From Globisporangium splendens (lineage: Eukaryota; Oomycota; Peronosporomycetes; Pythiales; Pythiaceae): a DNA stretch of 64,000 nucleotides. The notes beneath the pieces were generated by a model. The model searched no databases and had not been told where the DNA came from. It was given only the letters and a program-made list of their open reading frames with translations. Positions 29,401 to 37,267 of this stretch are shown here, one piece after another. The stretch lies in contig VFIW01000058.1 of NCBI GenBank assembly GCA_006386115.1, positions 1-64,000 of the forward strand, written 5' to 3'. Positions within the stretch are counted from its first letter, which is position 1. Every line of letters begins with the position of its first letter. Made by a program: the position numbers and the translations under genes.

Positions 29401-30548
29401 TCGTCGGCAACTTCATCGACGATCACACAAATTTGCGAAATTTCGCCTTTCGCCAGGCTACGCTTAAGCGTCTTCTTGCTCATCAACGGCAAGGAAATCA
29501 ATTCTTGAGCCACACTTGGAGGATTTTCCACTTGTACGTGACGCACTATCTGGCTGTCACCTTCTTCATTGTAGACTGCGACGTTCACATATTCGCTTGA
29601 AGTGGCTTGTTCTTGTCGCTTCACTTCATCTTCTGCCTTTCTTGTGTCTTGATCAGGGACGCTTGCAGATCTTCGTTCTTCTTCGTCGGTCTTCTTGTCT
29701 TCTTTAACCCTGCCAGAGCGGAACTCCACATCGCTCTTGGCTACAGGAGTAGTCTTTTTCTGGCGCCTGACTACTCCACCTCCAGTGGTCTTCACGGGCT
29801 TGTCATTTGAGTGTGAGGGACCATCGCACGCCTGACTCTCATTAGACACATCTTCAACAGGTGTATATGCCCAAATCACCTCTCTTGCTGCCTGGCAGCT
29901 GAGGTCTTCGTCGACTTGCTTGTCGACGCTGATCTTCTTCTTCTTCCAGTCAATGCTCGGTTGGTACCTTCTCAACCAGGGCATTCCCAGAATCAGATCA
30001 AACTTGTCATCGAGGTCGAGTAGAATAAACTCATCTTCGCCTCGGAAATCATCACATTCGATTGCCATACGCAACACGCGCTTAGGCATCGTCACTTCCG
30101 ATCCATTCGCCAAGCGAACGATCATTTCCTTGTTCGAGATAGGCAGGTCCAAACCTTGCCTTCTCACCACTTGTGTGCGGACAAAATTGTTCGACGCACC
30201 AGTGTCTACAAGAGCCCGTAGAGGTTCTGAGTAACCATCTACCTTAACCTTGTGGACTATCAAGGCTGGCTCTTGCTCGACACGCTCACATCTGTTCGCG
30301 GAAACTTCATGTGCATTGCGCACACCGGGGCAAGAGTTCTGTGCTTCCACGACATTCACAGAACTCTTTGTTCGCCCAGTAGGGAGCCCCGCTCCTACTG
30401 GTCGTTCCCGTTTTTTGGCTGTTGGGAACGCTCGAATCGCCGGCCTCTGCCTGGTCGATTCGATCGCGAACCGTGTGTCGCTTGCTGGCTTGGCAAGGAC
30501 ACCTTGCAATTTCTTGCGATGTGACCGGGCTTGCCACAACGGAAACAC
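25713..30548 (-). CDS. Ty3 Pol polyprotein with chromodomain
   Basis: 1611 codons from a GTG that is only the first triplet-start in the open frame. The frame overlaps the end of gag by 154 nt in the -1 frame, so it is probably made by frameshifting from gag. Aspartic protease motif LVDTGAS at 113-119; reverse transcriptase with SYFDDIFVH (YFDD 602-605); RNase H with CDASDYAIG near 756; integrase zinc finger H-x-H...C-x2-C at about 985-1025 and catalytic D-D-E (SMDF near 1053, SDRD near 1115, ETDGQTE near 1145-1151). The C-terminal 65 residues form a chromodomain (RWLGYPPDSDTWEP), which in this group guides integration to marked chromatin. All key motifs are present. Confidence 0.95.
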   Translation of the reverse strand: MFPLWQARSHRKKLQGVLAKPASDTRFAIESTRQRPAIRAFPTAKKRERPVGAGLPTGRTKSSVNVVEAQNSCPGVRNAHEVSANRCERVEQEPALIVHKVKVDGYSEPLRALVDTGASNNFVRTQVVRRQGLDLPISNKEMIVRLANGSEVTMPKRVLRMAIECDDFRGEDEFILLDLDDKFDLILGMPWLRRYQPSIDWKKKKISVDKQVDEDLSCQAAREVIWAYTPVEDVSNESQACDGPSHSNDKPVKTTGGGVVRRQKKTTPVAKSDVEFRSGRVKEDKKTDEEERRSASVPDQDTRKAEDEVKRQEQATSSEYVNVAVYNEEGDSQIVRHVQVENPPSVAQELISLPLMSKKTLKRSLAKGEISQICVIVDEVADDVINTAEVLDERTRKERFDEQSWDALKANPVYGLVKEYADIFPDKVPDELPQDRGIRHEIDVLPGTKYCITRQWPLPKEQVDAIDEFFAQRQKAGHVRESKSPHCSPTFCVEKATGGWRIVHAFNKLNDATIPAQTPVPRKDMILDGMVGSTVFSAIDLKDGFYQIRMRESDVPFTAVSTPSGMLWEWMVMPQGLKNAPATFNRMVTNVLHPLREFAPSYFDDIFVHSKASEGKKDVDVHLEHLRQVFQVMRENKLYANLKKCIFFAPEIPVLGCFVGKNGVRVDPEKVKSIDDWPIPQNVKQLRQWLGLANYLHKYTRNYAVLVQPLTSLLKKDNEWEWSEEHQAAFAKVKKSLREAPVLALADHEKPFHVVCDASDYAIGCALMQHDDEGKERVVSYQSRQLRPAERNYPVHDKELLAMKYALAKFRVYLLGEKQFAIYIDHASLRTAVKTPHLSQRMARWFSFFAEYNFVVHYKPGKSNILADALSRRPDYDPKNKSDDTNGACRLCEDVNAIATGVTSTVQEEITEGYKQDEACQELIKYFKNPSEKALQSLPPRARSRVHRYSMHNELLYYTVDEGDPARIVVPNDEGLRHRLLYEYHDGPSSGHLGREKTFLSLSRDYYWPHMYKWVRKYVRTCEVCQRVKPSGSTRAPLRSLPVPQDSWKSVSMDFIFGLPRDKHGRNGILVFVDRFSKMVHLTPVSDKISAEMTAKVFVDVVFRLHGLPSEIVSDRDTRFTSRFWRTLLGILDTKLSMSTAAHPETDGQTERVNRVLEDVLRSYATSFGEWSEFLPLAEFALNNSTHVSTGHTPFNVNYGLHPRVPASLVGEVSTLSGGETMAKEPQSDLNAVTELKANFDSMKPLDDMTSREEQQVDDFIVRRQAVVRFVRDAIAKAQDLQKEQADKSGRKNKQVYKINDLVLLSTANLPEHAVSNLGSSKLLPRYIGPFRVVKCNGDAYTLDIPKRMRLHPTFYVGRLKPYLPSGSANPTEPLADDQVDPEVAPPAREESVTHRHGASSRHKGAEAHQRTRPLLSPTREGDHDTPSKVSQEKSLPLPQSAVDVRDTHHELSQPSGVVQARLESSRTFVRNVTPLPNAGQDHRRASRSSTPAPSTSLRGFRTGLRVPRCELQEPRSERGEHSPTSRVAQSFSRSAPPPLIDHQGERRWIVESIVDHEDRSTRRRGEKSLNRQRFYRVRWLGYPPDSDTWEPRETLQSDVPDVVHSYEQSL

Positions 30549-31438
30549 TTCCCGTCATTGCATGGCTGTCTGTTAGCGGTCGCATCGGCATACGAGATGT
30601 CCATCGGTTCTGGACCGTCGTGTGTGACTGCGTGTTGTCGAACAGGGCGAGGGCCGAAACCGTTGAACTTGGCTTGCTTGATGCTGAATTCTTCTTGCAT
30701 CGCTCGCTCGATAGCTTCATCCAGCGTCTTGGGGTACTCGCGGAACAGCTGGTTCCGAATTGGACCATCATTGAGCCCTGCCATGAATGTCACAACTTGC
30801 GTTGAGGCATCAATCGGCTCATTCACGGTACTTGACACGAGGTATCGTGCTCGTTGAGCGTACGAGTGTAGGTCGTATTTACCCTGACGAAGCTTTAAGA
30901 ACTCAGCGCGAGCCCGAAATTCGCTCTGCGGAGGTTCAAAAGCCTTCTTCAGCTCTCGCTTGAAGTCGTCCAGGTCGTAGAAGCAATGTGGCTCTGCCAA
31001 TCGCTTCCCATACGCCCAACTCTTCGCTCGACCCGCAAGGTTTGACATCGCAAACAACACTTGCTGCATTGGGTCCCGTAGTTGTCTTGCAGTGATCGCT
31101 GCATCCAACTCAACGAACCATCTCGCTAGAGGTTCGTTCTCTCCGCCACGGTACGGAGGTACATCGAGCTTCAGAGGTGCCACTCTCATCGTCGTGACAG
31201 GAGTTGCGGGCTGTCGATGAGAGTTCATGATCTCGTGATGCATGAAGCTCGTAGCCGCGTTCCTCTGCTCATCCGGTGACGCTGATCTCAGCAAGCTGAT
31301 CACAGCTGCCTCACCGATGACCGCTCGCATACGCTCGAGGGCTGCCCACTCGTGGCTCGACAAATGAGGAAAATGCTCATTCGTCAGCTCCACGGTCTCT
31401 CCAGGCATCGAACCCATCGGCGTCTCAATCCCTTCCAT
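30395..31438 (-). CDS. Ty3 Gag
   Basis: 347 aa from a good ATG about 110 bp after the 5' LTR. The central retrotransposon Gag region (about 80-250) forms the capsid part. A zinc knuckle CFRCGKPGHIARNC (C-x2-C-x4-H-x4-C) at about 299-312 should bind the element RNA. The C-terminal part overlaps the start of the pol frame. Confidence 0.93.
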   Translation of the reverse strand: MEGIETPMGSMPGETVELTNEHFPHLSSHEWAALERMRAVIGEAAVISLLRSASPDEQRNAATSFMHHEIMNSHRQPATPVTTMRVAPLKLDVPPYRGGENEPLARWFVELDAAITARQLRDPMQQVLFAMSNLAGRAKSWAYGKRLAEPHCFYDLDDFKRELKKAFEPPQSEFRARAEFLKLRQGKYDLHSYAQRARYLVSSTVNEPIDASTQVVTFMAGLNDGPIRNQLFREYPKTLDEAIERAMQEEFSIKQAKFNGFGPRPVRQHAVTHDGPEPMDISYADATANRQPCNDGKCFRCGKPGHIARNCKVSLPSQQATHGSRSNRPGRGRRFERSQQPKNGNDQ

Positions 31439-31525
31439 TGTTTCTCACAATCGGACAGGGGTCTTGGAATGTCCGCGCACGCTACACAAGCGGCCTATGC
31501 AGACTCTTGACTTGGTCGTTGGAAG

Positions 31526-31543
31526 GACTACGAAGTGCTACCA
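31526..31543 (-). promoter_or_regulatory. Primer-binding site
   Basis: Minus strand TGGTAGCACTTCGTAGTC, two bases from the 5' LTR. It begins TGG as needed to pair with a tRNA CCA end. I could not identify the tRNA; it is not the tRNA-Tyr of the array (3' end ...CGTTCGGA). Confidence 0.65.
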
Positions 31544-31545
31544 GG

Positions 31546-32152
31546 TGTAAGAGGCTATCCGAGACAGCCTCAAACACGGCACGCACGCTTGCGCTTGAAG
31601 AGGAAGACTTGAGGGGAACTTGGCAAAAATGCAACTTAATTGAAATGAGCTTATGGTTCCTGACACTACATGTAAAACACCACTAGGGCTCCTAGAGGTT
31701 TTATAACTAAAACCTAAACATGCACAATAAAACCTATTAATATGATATATAAAACCTTGGGTACACTGAGGTTGAACCCACGAGATCTTCGAGAAACTTG
31801 AACTTGAAGTCCCGTGGAAAATTCCCTGCAAAGTGATTGGCTCGCGCCACACTTTAGGTGGCAGAGACACGTTGGTCTCATCACCAGTGCAGTTTCCCAA
31901 GTAGGAACCATCACTCACGTGTCTAGAGTACTGTTGTGCGTAATCACGCCGAATCTCAATGATTGCGAGCGACCAACACTCAACTCAGACACAGATTGCT
32001 CTGACGTCAGACGATGACGTCACCTGTGCATGTGGGGATCACTTTTATGTGTTTCACCCAATATCTTCGCACCCACAATGCACTTCCACAAGGTGGTGTG
32101 TGACACACACATAGAGCCACCTTGCATGTAATGGCAGCCTTAGCCCATTACA
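31546..32152 (-). repeat. 5' LTR of the Ty3 element
   Basis: 607 bp, same ends as the partner LTR, with about 12 substitutions between the two. Should carry the element promoter. Confidence 0.95.
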
Positions 32153-32184
32153 GAGGCGCATCCGAGCAGGAGGAGGGAGACACG

Positions 32185-33030
32185 ATGGTTGCTGCCGGTT
32201 TGGGTGATTCTTCTTCGGGGGAGGAGGAGGGGGAGCCTCGGCCGAAGCGTCGACGCTTGCGCCGCGTTAGTGAAGACGACGAGCAGGAGGAGGAGAAGGA
32301 GGAGGAGTTCGAGGAGCATGTTGTTGCGCGGGTGTTGAATCGTCGTGGCGACGGCAGCTCGCGCGAGTACTTGATCCAGTGGGAGGACCAGTCGTCTGAG
32401 TGGATGGCTGTCGCTGATCTCGGCAACTGCTCCGAGCTCTTGAAGGCGTACGACAGGTACCTCGAGGAGCATCCAGCGCGCAACATGTCTTACGCCGAGT
32501 TCGTCAGCTCGGACCTCCCGTCCATCCAATTGATGGCTGACAGTCCGAAGGACGACTGTGCTCTCCACGCAGTACAAATGGCGTTTGAGCTGATGGGCGG
32601 CTTGGATACGGATGTCGTGACACTGAGGCGTCGGTCGGAGAAGTTTCTCCGTCGGATGGCCCTCAGCGACTCTGGTCGGTTCGGCGGGTTGAAATACTCC
32701 CAGCTCGCGAAGTTTCTCCGCGAGGAAGTTCCTCACACCGGGTGGGGGATTAGCTTGGACGTTTTCAACAGGAACTGGTACAAGGGCAAGGGCTCCGGAC
32801 CACTGGGGGTCGCGCAGCTGGCTTGGCGCACTGTTGATCCGATTGAAGATGGCGTTTACCTCGTGTACGCACTCAAGACCTCCCGACGCGGCCACTGCAT
32901 CGCAATGAAGAAGGAGGGGGGGAAGATGGTCGTGCGGGAGAATGGCGTGACCCAAGGCATCATGACCCTGACGTGGATCCGAAGCATCTGCTCTGTTCGT
33001 CGGATCTTGCTCCGGTTTGGTGCAGGGTAG
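32185..33030 (+). CDS. Antisense ORF3: chromodomain plus putative cysteine-peptidase protein
   Basis: 281 aa from ATG 32185 (the frame is open further upstream to the LTR). Order: nuclear signal PKRRRLRR (about 19-27), acidic run (about 30-44), chromodomain (about 43-95, with EYLIQWEDQSSEWM), then about 180 residues with DDCALHAVQ (Cys125) and RGHCIAMKKEG (His237) followed by an Asn at about 253. This Cys...His...Asn pattern fits a papain-like or OTU-like peptidase, but that is inferred from the motif pattern alone. It lies in the LINE 3' region on the opposite strand, ending 110 bp before the ORF2 stop, so the two are convergent. Copy 1 keeps a likely 5' fragment. Function in the element is unknown; chromatin tethering or protein processing are possible. 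Confidence 0.7.
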   Translation: MVAAGLGDSSSGEEEGEPRPKRRRLRRVSEDDEQEEEKEEEFEEHVVARVLNRRGDGSSREYLIQWEDQSSEWMAVADLGNCSELLKAYDRYLEEHPARNMSYAEFVSSDLPSIQLMADSPKDDCALHAVQMAFELMGGLDTDVVTLRRRSEKFLRRMALSDSGRFGGLKYSQLAKFLREEVPHTGWGISLDVFNRNWYKGKGSGPLGVAQLAWRTVDPIEDGVYLVYALKTSRRGHCIAMKKEGGKMVVRENGVTQGIMTLTWIRSICSVRRILLRFGAG

Positions 33031-33139
33031 GTCGTGTAGCGACGAGACTTTTTGCATATCTCGCAAGCTTTGGGTTTTCAAGCGACACCACGTTGAATAA
33101 GCTTGATTGAATCTCCACATCGCTTTTGCGTTCCGGGCG

Positions 33140-36100
33140 TTACGCTTCACGGTGACGGATAAACAACGCAGTTGGATTCTTTCCCATAAACTCTTTGAAT
33201 CCTTGGTGTTGTGTCATCTTGGCGAGGATTGTTTGTTGGGTCATCTGCTGGTCAGCGTCGTACTGGCGTCGGAGGCTGTGTCTGAAGTGTGCGCTTGCTG
33301 TCGCAAAGATGATCGTCATCGCAGGAATCGCCGGGGTCGGTTGTCTTCCGTCGAACAGACATCGATTGCGATCCGACCAGAGGAAGTGGAGCGTCACCGC
33401 ACGGAGCGTGTGCCACACGTCGTACACAATGCATTCGCTATCTTTCCACTCGTCGCACACGTTCGGTTTCATTCCGAGCGAGACACTCACCCAAGTCGGC
33501 CTCGATCGGAAGAACGGGGTCATGAGTTGACCGATGTGCTCCCATAGCTGGGAGGCAAGCACGCAGTCGAAGAAGAGGTGCTGTTCGGTCTCGATGGCAT
33601 TGCACCTGTCTCGGACGCAGATGCGGATGCTCGGGTTCGACGCTTCTAAGAACCAAAACCTTGAGCGCACCGGCAGAAGACGGAACGCCAGACGGAACTG
33701 CAGGTCTTCGAACACGGGGAGCAGGATCTTGCGAAGATGCTTCCCGTACTTCACGAACGACTTGACTTCTTCGTCGCCGACACTTTGTGAGTGCAGCGAC
33801 ATCGGATGAGACTTGTTCGGTGGCTTCGGTTTCCACACGACTCGAAGAAGCGCTCTCTTCGGGATCGCTGGGACCAAACACACCTTCGAGCCGTTTTTGC
33901 AGCCCAGGTGAGGGAATGTGCGCCGCTGTGATCTGTCTTCTTCCGACAGCACAAGCTCGCGTACTCCAAGTCTGACCGCGATCTGTGTTGCCTCTCGGTA
34001 GAGAGAACGCAACCACTGGGATTGCACACCGAGTGCCACAGACGCAAGAGTGAGGTCGAGATGTCGTTGGACAAAGTCGGTCTCGCTTGGCCAAAAATTG
34101 CTTCCACGCATGAAGTCAGCCAGCGAACGCAACCCGAAGACTCTCGAGATGTGCAGACGGAACCCACGCTGGGGCTCAGGACACATCCCAAGACAGCGAC
34201 GGTGAGCGTTGGCAGTGAGACTCCTTGGTGTCTGCTCGTAGTGGAGGTCTGGGTCCGAGTGGAACCAGATCGGTTGATGGAGTCCGTACTGGACACGCTC
34301 GTCCGTCGGAAGGTCGTGCCACGAGATCTCCCATCGGATCTTGTACCACCAGACCCACGTCTCCTTCCACCAACCAGAGATCAACTCCCACTTGATCATC
34401 GTGCCATGTCGAAGAGGAGAGACCGTGAGGAAGTCGAGCGCCGTGCGTCGACCGACTCGAGGAAGAACCGCTGTGAGCAGCTCCGCACTCGGTGTCGTCC
34501 AGCTTCGCTCGTCTGGCTTGCTCACTGCTCGCATGAACTGGAGCAGATGCTGGAGGCGTTGTCGCTTCAGTTGTGCTTCGATGCATGGGATCTGCAGACC
34601 ACCGTCACTCCTCGGGAGATACAAGAACTCCTTCGGAATGAGCTGGATGTGGCTTGCGTCTCGATCGTGCTTCCGACTCAAGACGAACCGATTCAGCATC
34701 GACTGCCACCTCTTCACGACCGAGGATGGGATCGACACGTGCTGGGTGTAGTGCCACAAGCGAGACAAGACCATCGTTTGCGCCACAAGAAGACGACCGC
34801 GAAGAGTCCTTGCTCGTCTGTACCACATCTTGAAGCCGTCGTAGAAGCGTTGCTCGAGGAAGTTGACGATGTCGTCGTTGACTGGCGACTGACTGAAGGG
34901 GATCCCGAGGAACTTGACCGACTCGGCTCGACCAAGCACATGCACACCTGGGAGCTGGGGACAGATCTCGTTCCGATTCAGCGCCATCAGGTTCGACTTG
35001 CCGAGATTGAGCTTCGCGCCAGACCCGTTGCAGTACTCCTCCACGAGCTCAAGCTGCGCTTGCACACTCGCAATGGAGCCTCCCAGGAGAGTCGTGTCGT
35101 CCGCGAAGAAGACACTGGTGGATGTGTGATCCTCGGTGAGGCACACTCCGAACTCTTCGTGGGACCGCAGCAGGTTTCCCAGTGGCTCGATCGTGAGAAG
35201 GAAGAGAAGCGCAGAGAGTGGGTCGCCTTGCTTCACTCCTCTCGTCGGAAACAGCGCAGGCTGGATGTTCTGGTTGATGACGAGGTGCGCTTGCGGCTCG
35301 GTGTACAGCAGTCTCACCCACTGCAAAAAGTCCGAACCACACCCCATTCGCTCGAGCACACGGAACATGTAGTCCCAGTTCACTCGGTCGAACGCCTTCT
35401 CGAAGTCCAAGAACAGAGCATACGCTTCTTCGTCTCGACTCGTCACCAAGTCCTGCAGATCCGCGAGGAACCGCACATGGTGGTGGATCGATCGACCTTT
35501 GACGAACCCTTTCTGATCCGTGTGGACCAGGTCCGGTACGACACTTTGCAGTCGATAGGTGAGAGCCTTCGAGAGCACCTTGACATCCACCGGGATGAGT
35601 GCGATGGGTCGATAGTTGCCTGGTTGTGCTCTCGAGCCTTTCTTGTGGAGAAGCACGACGGCAGACTTGCGCTGAGAAGGGGGCAGAACCCCGCGTCGGA
35701 GTTGGTCGTTGAAGACCAGACTGAGACACTCACCGAAGACGTCCGGAGCGACCTGGTAGAAACCAGCAGTCAAGCCGCCCATGCCAGGAGCCGACGTCGC
35801 CTTCATGTGTCGAATCGCATCTGCCAGATCATGAGACGTGACTGGCGCATCCAGGATGTCTCGATCCATTTCCAACGTGGACCGGACGATGGAGTCGAGA
35901 AGCTTGCGTTGCATGGCTTCGTCCGGTGGAGGAGCTCTTCCTGCTGGACTGTCGGGATCTCCCATCTCGGACCCCCAGTGTTCCAGGAAGCGAAGCGATA
36001 TCTCTTGAGGATTCGATGAGACACTGCCACTCGGTGTCACCACCTCCTCGATCGAGACCCTTCTCAAGCTCGTGTCCAGCGGACGGAAGAAGTGCTTGGT

Positions 36101-37227
36101 CGACTTTTCAGAGTTGGTCGCTTGGAAGTCGAACGCACTGTCCTGGTTGTACTGACTTGTCCTCGTGACCGTCTCCTTGTACATCTTCATGGCTTCTTCG
36201 AACTCGCTGCGGTTGTTCTCGGTCGACGCATCTCGATAGCGAGCAGCCGCTTGGTCCAACGCAGCTTGAGCCTCTTCGATCGCAGCTGTGTCTTGCATCC
36301 TCAGTTTCTTCTGCACGTCTTGGAGCTGGGACTTGATGCTCTCCTTCCACTTCTCCCACACCTTGCCAGGGTATGTCGAAGTGCGAAGCTTGTCGAGCGC
36401 CATCTCTGCCTCCTTCTCGATCGCCGAGACCACGAGTGGGTACTCGAGGAGGTAGCGAGGGAACTTCCAGTATCCCCGACCGTGGAGCTGCGAACCAGAC
36501 CTGAAACTCACAGTGAGTGCGAGGTGGTCTCCAGCATGCTTCGGCAGGAAGTACTTGGAGTCATCGTAGAAGCGTTCGTAGAAGTCCTCCGACAGCAAGA
36601 TGTAGTCGAGTCGGTTCTTCCGAGGAAGGGACCGGTGAAGACTCGCTTGGTGTCATAGTGGATCCGCCACGCGTCCACGACACCCAGCTTCGCCAGCCAC
36701 TCCAAGCAGCCGGACCTGCCAGGGTCATAGTGCAAGGCGGGAGACGACGAGTCGAGTCTGGGGTCCAAAGGAGTGTTGAGATCTCCCAACACAAAATGTG
36801 TCGCTTGGTCATCGAACCCTTCGGTGTCCAGACTCGAGAAGAATTGCTGTTTCTCTTGCTGGTCCACTGGCGCGTACACGTTGCGAATGTAGATGGGAGC
36901 ACCCTCAACCATTACTTTCACGACGATGTACCGACCTGGGACTAAGAGTTGAGAGACCTCTTCCGCCGTGTCGAATTCTGGGAAGTCGGAGCGGAGCACC
37001 GTGAGAACTCCATTGCTCCTTCCTCGTGTCGGTCGATCGAGCTGGCAGTTCGGGTCGTTCACAAAGACTCGGTGCTTGAAGCTCGAGTCGAGGTGGAACT
37101 TGAACTTGGACAGATGCGTTCTGTCGCTCAACTTGGTTTCTTGGACGCACGCCACCGAGTGTTTCGATAGCACGCTGTCGATAAATAGGTGACCGTTCTT
37201 CTTGATGCCGTTAGTGTTGACGGACAC
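33140..37227 (-). pseudogene. LINE ORF2, frameshifted (copy 3)
   Basis: Endonuclease part at 37227 down to 36508 and the rest at 36598 down to 33140, split by one missing G near 36627-36630, the same change as in copy 2. RT motifs DFEKAFD and FADD and the zinc motif near the C-terminus are intact, so one base would restore the frame. As in copies 1 and 2 there is no ATG at the start: the frame begins at a GTG within the endonuclease fold. C-terminus ends FIRHREA and is different from copies 1 and 2. Confidence 0.9.
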
Positions 37228-37267
37228 GACACTAACGTTGCTCCACGTTGTCTGGGTTGGAGTTGGT

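Larger units (their letters stand above)
24705..32152 (-). mobile_element. Ty3-type LTR retrotransposon with chromodomain
   Basis: 7448 bp, minus strand, flanked by a 5-bp duplication GAGGC (24700-24704 and 32153-32157). Two 607-bp LTRs start TG and end CA and differ at about a dozen positions, so the insertion is fairly young but not new. Between them are a primer-binding site, gag, gag-pol with the order protease, RT, RNase H, integrase, chromodomain (the Ty3/chromovirus order), and a polypurine tract. Both ORFs are open, so it could be functional. Confidence 0.96.

Noticed and set aside
34022..36019. 665-codon plus-strand frame opposite ORF2 of LINE copy 3
   Set aside because: It is an antisense shadow of a strongly coding region; the same strand in copies 1 and 2 is broken by stops and no domain is visible.
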